The notes beneath the pieces are model-generated. The model was not told the origin of the DNA and did not search any database. It saw only the letters and a list, made by a program, of their open reading frames with translations. The translations under genes were made by a program, and so were the position numbers. From Winogradskyella sp. (GTDB lineage: Bacteria > Bacteroidota > Bacteroidia > Flavobacteriales > Flavobacteriaceae), in contig JASBSE010000317.1 of the NCBI GenBank assembly GCA_030149115.1, positions 1 to 10,683 of the forward strand: a DNA stretch of 10,683 nucleotides, given 5' to 3'. Position 1 is the stretch's first letter, and every line of letters begins with the position of its first letter. Positions 6,990 to 10,683 of the stretch are shown here, piece after piece.

Positions 6990-7474
6990 GCTCTTAATTC
7001 CTTTGGAATAATTATAAATTCTGTGGTTCCCTTTTTTAAATCTTTCCAATCAGAAATGTCAAAATTAAGCTTAATAAGGCCACTTGTTGGAAGATTATCT
7101 ATAAACTTATCACCAAATATATTAGCAATTGATGTAAAAGCATGGTTGTGACCAAATAACATAACCAAATTATAATTATCGGGTAATCTTTTAATAAAGT
7201 TTATAACATTTTCTCCTCCAAAATCATACAAATCTTCTTTAACACTAACAGAATCTTCTGACAAGCTAAAAACCTCCAGAAATATTTTACATGTAGAGAA
7301 GGCTCTAACTGCTGGGCTTGAGTAAATAAAATCAGGCAGTTTATTGTGCTTAACAAATTGATTAGCAACTAGTTTAGCGTCATTGACTCCTCTGTTTTTC
7401 AAAGGTCTTAAGGAGTCTGAAATGTCAAATTCCCATGAAGATTTTCCGTGCCTAACAAGTACGATTGATTTCAT
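6986..7474 (-). CDS. sixA: SixA-like phosphohistidine phosphatase (histidine phosphatase superfamily)
   Basis: This 162-residue protein belongs to the histidine phosphatase (phosphoglycerate mutase-like) superfamily. The nucleophile motif is at the very N-terminus (VLVRHGKSSW, His9 with Arg8), the phosphate-binding Arg57 lies in YSSPAVRA, and the second catalytic histidine is His109 in FGHNHAF. The small size and the RHGKSSW start match the SixA subgroup, whose E. coli member dephosphorylates phosphohistidine on signalling or PTS proteins. It is the first gene of the polyphosphate operon and is translationally coupled to ppk1, whose enzyme carries a phosphohistidine. The actual substrate is unknown, and small-molecule phosphatase activity is an alternative. 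The ATG at 7474 is chosen because it lies directly before the conserved beta strand. Confidence 0.9.
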   Translation of the reverse strand: MKSIVLVRHGKSSWEFDISDSLRPLKNRGVNDAKLVANQFVKHNKLPDFIYSSPAVRAFSTCKIFLEVFSLSEDSVSVKEDLYDFGGENVINFIKRLPDNYNLVMLFGHNHAFTSIANIFGDKFIDNLPTSGLIKLNFDISDWKDLKKGTTEFIIIPKELRA

Positions 7475-7602
7475 AATATTTCGATTAAAAGCATTTTTTT
7501 TCGATAAAATGTTGCATATTTCCGTTTTAACGACTATTTTGGCGCTTTAACTCTAATGTTTGTTTAGAATTTTAGATATAAGTTCTTTTGCTTTTGTAAA
7601 AT

Positions 7603-7661
7603 TAATGTAAATGACCCCAAATCAAAAATATATTAATCCATTCAAGATTTCATTTACATTA
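7603..7661. repeat. perfect 12-bp inverted repeat, candidate operator
   Basis: TAATGTAAATGA (7603-7614) and TCATTTACATTA (7650-7661) are exact reverse complements separated by 35 bases. The spacer contains the candidate minus-strand -7 element. A second TGTAAA lies 11 bases to the left of the one in the left arm (7595-7600 versus 7606-7611), about one helical turn. This could be a pair of regulator sites acting by looping or a stem in a leader RNA. The repeat is seen; its function is inferred. Confidence 0.55.
7623..7630 (-). promoter_or_regulatory. candidate -7 promoter element for the sixA-ppk1-ppx operon
   Basis: Read on the minus strand this is TATTTTTG, an exact match to the Bacteroidota -7 consensus TAnnTTTG. 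It would give a leader of roughly 140-150 bases before sixA. A -33 TTG at the usual spacing is missing; the nearest, in CTTGAATGG, is only 12 bases away. The call is therefore weak. Confidence 0.3.
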
Positions 7662-7723
7662 GTAATACTTCCCTCTATTTTTTTGCAATTAACGAAACTA
7701 AAAATGTTGCGTAAACATTAGGT

Positions 7724-7761
7724 GATAAATACTATCATATAGATTATAGTATGTTATTATC
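7724..7761. repeat. AT-rich imperfect dyad upstream of the adhesin gene
   Basis: ATACTAT (7729-7735) and ATAGTAT (7746-7752) are exact reverse complements around 10 bases. The dyad extends outward to GATAA (7724-7728) and TTATC (7757-7761) with a 4-base bulge on the right. It lies 35-80 bases before the possible start codons and could be an operator or a leader hairpin. At this base composition chance occurrence is possible. Confidence 0.35.
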
Positions 7762-7804
7762 TAAGATTTTGTGCATCATAGACATATAAGTTATTATGTA
7801 CAGT

Positions 7805-10683
7805 ATGAGAAACAAATACAATTGTATTTCAGGCTTAAGTATGGCTAAATATATACTGATCGTATTATTAGTTATACTACCAAATGTATATTTTGCCCAA
7901 CAATCGCCTTCAATTCAGACTGGTGTGACATTTCAATGGGCTGATACACAAAGTAATATTAGCCAGCCAGCTACAATTCAATCTATTTCAATAGACGGAA
8001 CCGTTTACAACACTTTTGTTGTACCTACGAGTTATGAAATGACTAATTTGGGACCAGATGGTCATAACCTTAATAGAATAAGAGAGAATGGTAATTATGT
8101 TGGTGGCAATAGTAATTCTGCCAATTGGGTTGCAAATGCCACTGCTGCGTTTCAAGATAAAAATTTAAACCATTATTTTACTTCAGATTCTAACGGAAGA
8201 AATATATGTTCTGATTTTACTGCTGCCGCTTCTACAGATGCTCAAAAGCAAACGATTTTTTATAGTCCAGCTATTCCTTCTAACGAAGGAGGTGTACTTG
8301 CGGTAACAGAACGTGGCGGAAATAACTGTTTTTATATTGAAGTTTGGGGAACTCCTTCAGGAGGAGGTACAGAACAAAAACTAGGTGAAACTTTTGTTAG
8401 GAATTCAGGCAATTACTATGGTTGTCTTTTTGCGCCACCACTTTCTGGTTCAGATTACTGGCAATCTGGTCGATGTAACGAAAATGGACAAACTATTGGT
8501 ATTGGTCTCTTTTATTTAAGTGACATAGCACCTGTAGGCTCACATATAACTAAGATTGTATTTACAGGAGCAACAAGAGACCACGGTGACGGTAAGTTTT
8601 TTATTTTACAAAAGTATGCCGTCGACCAAAATAAAGTAAGCTGTATTGATGAAACCTATAATGGTGATATAGATTTACAGAATAATGTACCTTCGGGATC
8701 AACCTATTCACTTGCTTCTAGTCCTTCACCAGCTGGACAATCTTTTACTTTAAATTCTGATGGTACATATACTTATGTGCCTAGCCCTGGTTTTACAGGT
8801 GATGTAACTTTTGATTATGATGTATGTTTACCTGCACCTAATACTTCAGTATGTGATACTGGTACAGTTACCATTAATTATGTTCCTTTACCTCCAGATC
8901 CAACATATACCATTAGTTGTAATGGTACAAATGATTTTATCATAACTGTAGATAGCCCTATTGGAAATCAATATGAATATTCTTTAGACGGAGTTACATT
9001 TCAAGACTCCACTATATTTTCAAATCTTATTGAAGGCTCTTATAACCTAGTTGCTAGAAACAAATTCATTGGATGTACAACATCCTATAGCAATAATCCA
9101 ATAACCTTAAATAATTTAGAATTATCAAGCATAGTAACTGATGTTTTATGTAACGGAGAAGCCACAGGAGCTATTGATATAAGTATTAGTGGTGGTACTG
9201 CACCTTACTCTGTGCTTTGGGATAATGGCTCAACGGATGAAGATCAAAACAACTTACTAGCTGGAGCATATAATGTTACGGTTACAGATGCTAATGGATG
9301 TACTATTTCTGATGAAGTAACTGTTAATCAACCTACAAATCAATTAGTAGCTAGTATATCAAATATTAATAATATAGACTGCAATGTTAATTCTAGCGGT
9401 AGCTTTACTGTAAGCGCCACTGGAGGTACAAGTCCATACCTATATTCCTTAGATAATGGAACAAATAATCAAACTAGTGGTCTATTTGAAAATTTAGCTG
9501 CTGGAACATATACCGTTTTAGTTACAGATTCAAATAATTGTGTAACAACGGAAACTATTGAAATTACTGCAATAGATAATGAAAACCCTACAATTTCTGT
9601 ACCAGCAGAAATTATATTAGAAGGTTGCTCGGCTTCCGATATTACAAGTTCAAGTGCTGTTTTTGAATTTAATGAATTTGGCTCTAATGATGTTCAAACT
9701 ACATTCTCATCAAATATCAATTACAATGCTTCAGATGACTCTGGTATTGAAAGTATTACATATAATGATGTTGTAACTTCAACTAATGATTGTCCAATAA
9801 TTGTTAATAGAACTTTCACTATTACAGATACTTGTGGTAATTCAGCAACAGCTTCACAAACAATTACCGTTCAAGATACAACACCTCCTACAATATCAGT
9901 TCCTGATAACATTACAATTGAATGTGGTCAAGACATTCCGCCAATTAGCGATGTTATACAAAGTGAGAGCTTTATAAATAGTAGCAATTATTCTGTTACT
10001 AGTAACGAGTATTCAATTTCTGCTTGGTTCAACCCTGTCAATAGTAACAACTATGAGCCAAGAAATATTACCATTCCTAACAATCTTGGTTTTGGTGTTG
10101 AAGGGAATATTTCCGGAGATCCAGGTGAGCTAGGTGCTAATTCCACTGGAACAGAAGTTATTAGAGTAGACTTTAATGTTCCTCAATTGTATGTCAATGT
10201 AACATTTGGATGGAAAAACCCTAACGAAGATGCTTATTTGACATTCTACTTAAATAACCAGCAAGTTGGTACAACTAAAAGACATTATGGCGGAAACGAT
10301 AGTGTAAATAATCCTATTTTATTTACAACTGATACTGGCGAAGCCTTTGATCGTGTAGAATTTTCTGCACCTTACGCATCTGGTGATTCTGACCACGATT
10401 ATGTAATCAATACTATTACCTTTAAAAAGGTAGCACCAGAATTTGAGGCTGCTACTGGTACTGATGCTTGTGGTCTAGTAACTATATCTGGATCAGATAG
10501 TGAAACAACTGCTTGTGGTAACACAAAAACTATAACAAGAACATGGACTGCGACTGATGCTTGTGGTAACTCTGTATCTGCCAATCAAACTATTACTGTA
10601 GTAGATACAACAGCACCAACCTTTAACGAAGCACTTCCTGCAGATGTAACTGTGGAATGTGATGCGGTACCTACAGCTGAGAC
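7805..10683 (+). CDS. giant secreted adhesin-like protein with SprB and HYR-type repeats (3' end outside window)
   Basis: Frame 2 stays open to the window edge, giving at least 959 residues with no stop. Possible starts are 7796, 7805 and 7841; 7805 (MRNKYN) is a compromise. All lead into the signal peptide AKYILIVLLVILPNVYFA^QQ, which starting at 7841 would have a standard length. Domains in order, numbered from 7805: a unique N-terminal domain (35-275); a Cys-bounded Ig/cadherin-like domain (280-360) with SDGTYTYVPSPGFTGDVTF; a linker domain (365-436); two SprB-type repeats (438-587); HYR-like repeats from 591, the second split by an inserted module (718-876); and the start of another (VTVECDAVPTAE) at the edge. 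In Flavobacterium, SprB is a mobile gliding adhesin exported by the T9SS, so surface adhesion or gliding is the likely role. A T9SS tail would be expected beyond the window but cannot be seen. Confidence 0.88.
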   Translation, partial: MRNKYNCISGLSMAKYILIVLLVILPNVYFAQQSPSIQTGVTFQWADTQSNISQPATIQSISIDGTVYNTFVVPTSYEMTNLGPDGHNLNRIRENGNYVGGNSNSANWVANATAAFQDKNLNHYFTSDSNGRNICSDFTAAASTDAQKQTIFYSPAIPSNEGGVLAVTERGGNNCFYIEVWGTPSGGGTEQKLGETFVRNSGNYYGCLFAPPLSGSDYWQSGRCNENGQTIGIGLFYLSDIAPVGSHITKIVFTGATRDHGDGKFFILQKYAVDQNKVSCIDETYNGDIDLQNNVPSGSTYSLASSPSPAGQSFTLNSDGTYTYVPSPGFTGDVTFDYDVCLPAPNTSVCDTGTVTINYVPLPPDPTYTISCNGTNDFIITVDSPIGNQYEYSLDGVTFQDSTIFSNLIEGSYNLVARNKFIGCTTSYSNNPITLNNLELSSIVTDVLCNGEATGAIDISISGGTAPYSVLWDNGSTDEDQNNLLAGAYNVTVTDANGCTISDEVTVNQPTNQLVASISNINNIDCNVNSSGSFTVSATGGTSPYLYSLDNGTNNQTSGLFENLAAGTYTVLVTDSNNCVTTETIEITAIDNENPTISVPAEIILEGCSASDITSSSAVFEFNEFGSNDVQTTFSSNINYNASDDSGIESITYNDVVTSTNDCPIIVNRTFTITDTCGNSATASQTITVQDTTPPTISVPDNITIECGQDIPPISDVIQSESFINSSNYSVTSNEYSISAWFNPVNSNNYEPRNITIPNNLGFGVEGNISGDPGELGANSTGTEVIRVDFNVPQLYVNVTFGWKNPNEDAYLTFYLNNQQVGTTKRHYGGNDSVNNPILFTTDTGEAFDRVEFSAPYASGDSDHDYVINTITFKKVAPEFEAATGTDACGLVTISGSDSETTACGNTKTITRTWTATDACGNSVSANQTITVVDTTAPTFNEALPADVTVECDAVPTAE
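9116..9565 (+). repeat. two tandem SprB-type protein repeats
   Basis: These are units of about 73-77 codons within the adhesin gene. The first has LCNGEATGAIDISISGGTAP, YSVLWDNGST, LLAGAYNVTVTDANGCT; the second has DCNVNSSGSFTVSATGGTSP, YLYSLDNGTN, LAAGTYTVLVTDSNNCV. The shared pattern (Cys-Asn, then GGT-x-PY, then AG-x-Y-x-V-x-VTD-x-N-x-C) is that of the SprB repeat. The two are diverged at DNA level, so they are old duplicates. Confidence 0.85.
9575..10683 (+). repeat. HYR-like repeat array, continuing beyond the window
   Basis: Protein-level repeats begin with an N/T-x-PTISVP motif (9587) and recur as DTTPPTISVPDNITIEC (9875) and DTTAPTFNEALPADVTVEC (10604). Each full unit ends in a TxTDxCGN-SxxASQTITV motif (DTCGNSATASQTITV around 9827-9871; DACGNSVSANQTITV around 10556-10600). 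This is the HYR-like layout common in large Flavobacteriia surface proteins, where such arrays often run for many units. Confidence 0.8.
9956..10432 (+). other. module of about 160 residues inserted inside an HYR-like repeat
   Basis: The second HYR-like unit starts normally (ITIECGQDIPPISDV) and resumes with ATGTDACGLVTISGSDSE after residues 718-876. The inserted part looks like an independent beta-sandwich: NYEPRNITIPNNLGFGV, a GTEVIRVDF strand, LYVNVTFGWKNPNEDAYLTF, YLNNQQVGTTK, then AFDRVEFSAPY and YVINTITFKKV. The order resembles a module I know from large VCBS-type adhesins, where similar strands end in a phrase like 'DYLVxSI'. A ligand-binding role is inferred only. Confidence 0.6.

Larger units (their letters stand above)
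7475..7804. other. divergent intergenic region, about 330 bp
   Basis: No convincing gene was found between the divergent sixA operon and the large adhesin gene. The stretch is very AT-rich and must hold both promoters. It contains two inverted repeats (7603-7661 and 7724-7761), several GTAAA motifs (7596-7600, 7607-7611, 7711-7715, and inverted at 7653-7657), and one match to the Bacteroidota -7 element on the minus strand. I saw no good TAnnTTTG element on the plus strand for the adhesin gene. Confidence 0.7.

Noticed and set aside
7471..7494. Seven-residue upstream frame (MLLIEIL) whose TGA overlaps the sixA ATG
   Set aside because: The ATGA junction is neat, but frames this short are common by chance and there is no ribosome site or conservation evidence.
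10399..10584. 61-codon minus-strand frame at the right edge
   Set aside because: It is antisense to an HYR-like repeat of the adhesin; its Val/Ser/Ala-rich content mirrors the Thr/Asn-rich repeat coding.
9575..10683. Recent DNA-level tandem repeats in the adhesin
   Set aside because: The repeat units agree at protein level but differ at many codon positions, so within the window there is no near-identical DNA array; only the edge sequence hints at one beyond.

Overview
The window is AT-rich chromosomal DNA from a member of the Bacteroidota, most likely a marine-type Flavobacteriaceae. The clues are a DnaX with a Bacteroidota-type C-terminus, a type IX secretion (T9SS) sorting tail, SprB-type and HYR-type surface-protein repeats, little use of Shine-Dalgarno sites, and strongly A/T-ending codons. 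Genus cannot be fixed from the sequence alone. No tRNA, rRNA, CRISPR array, insertion sequence or phage gene was seen.

Left block (+ strand, 2-3339): the 3' part of dnaX (DNA polymerase III gamma/tau), a small unrecognised lipoprotein, and the diiron tRNA hydroxylase gene miaE lie 4 and 11 bp apart and look co-transcribed. They are followed, after a perfect 10-bp hairpin that ends two bases before the next start codon, by a secreted protein with two META-like domains and a T9SS tail. A strong bidirectional terminator (3338-3366) separates this block from the minus-strand genes.

Middle block (- strand, 7474 down to 3388): a polyphosphate operon, sixA-like histidine phosphatase > ppk1 > ppx. 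sixA and ppk1 share an ATGA overlap, and ppk1 and ppx are one base apart. PPK1 makes polyphosphate through a phosphohistidine enzyme intermediate and Ppx degrades it. The SixA-like enzyme belongs to the family that removes phosphate from histidine. A small outer-membrane beta-barrel gene lies 106 bp downstream and may have its own promoter.

Right block (+ strand, about 7805 to the window edge): a divergent intergenic region of about 330 bp with two inverted repeats, then the first 959 or so codons of a very large secreted adhesin-like protein. The protein has a signal peptide, a unique N-terminal domain, an Ig/cadherin-like domain, two SprB repeats and a run of HYR-like repeats, one of which is split by an inserted beta-sandwich-like module. 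The gene is still open at the window edge.

Most of this is recognisable core or surface biology. The points I find most worth checking are an A10 run in dnaX where a one-base slip gives an immediate stop (a possible gamma/tau switch), the tight coupling of a phosphohistidine phosphatase to PPK1, the domain nested within an HYR repeat, and a perfect 12-bp inverted repeat in the divergent promoter region.
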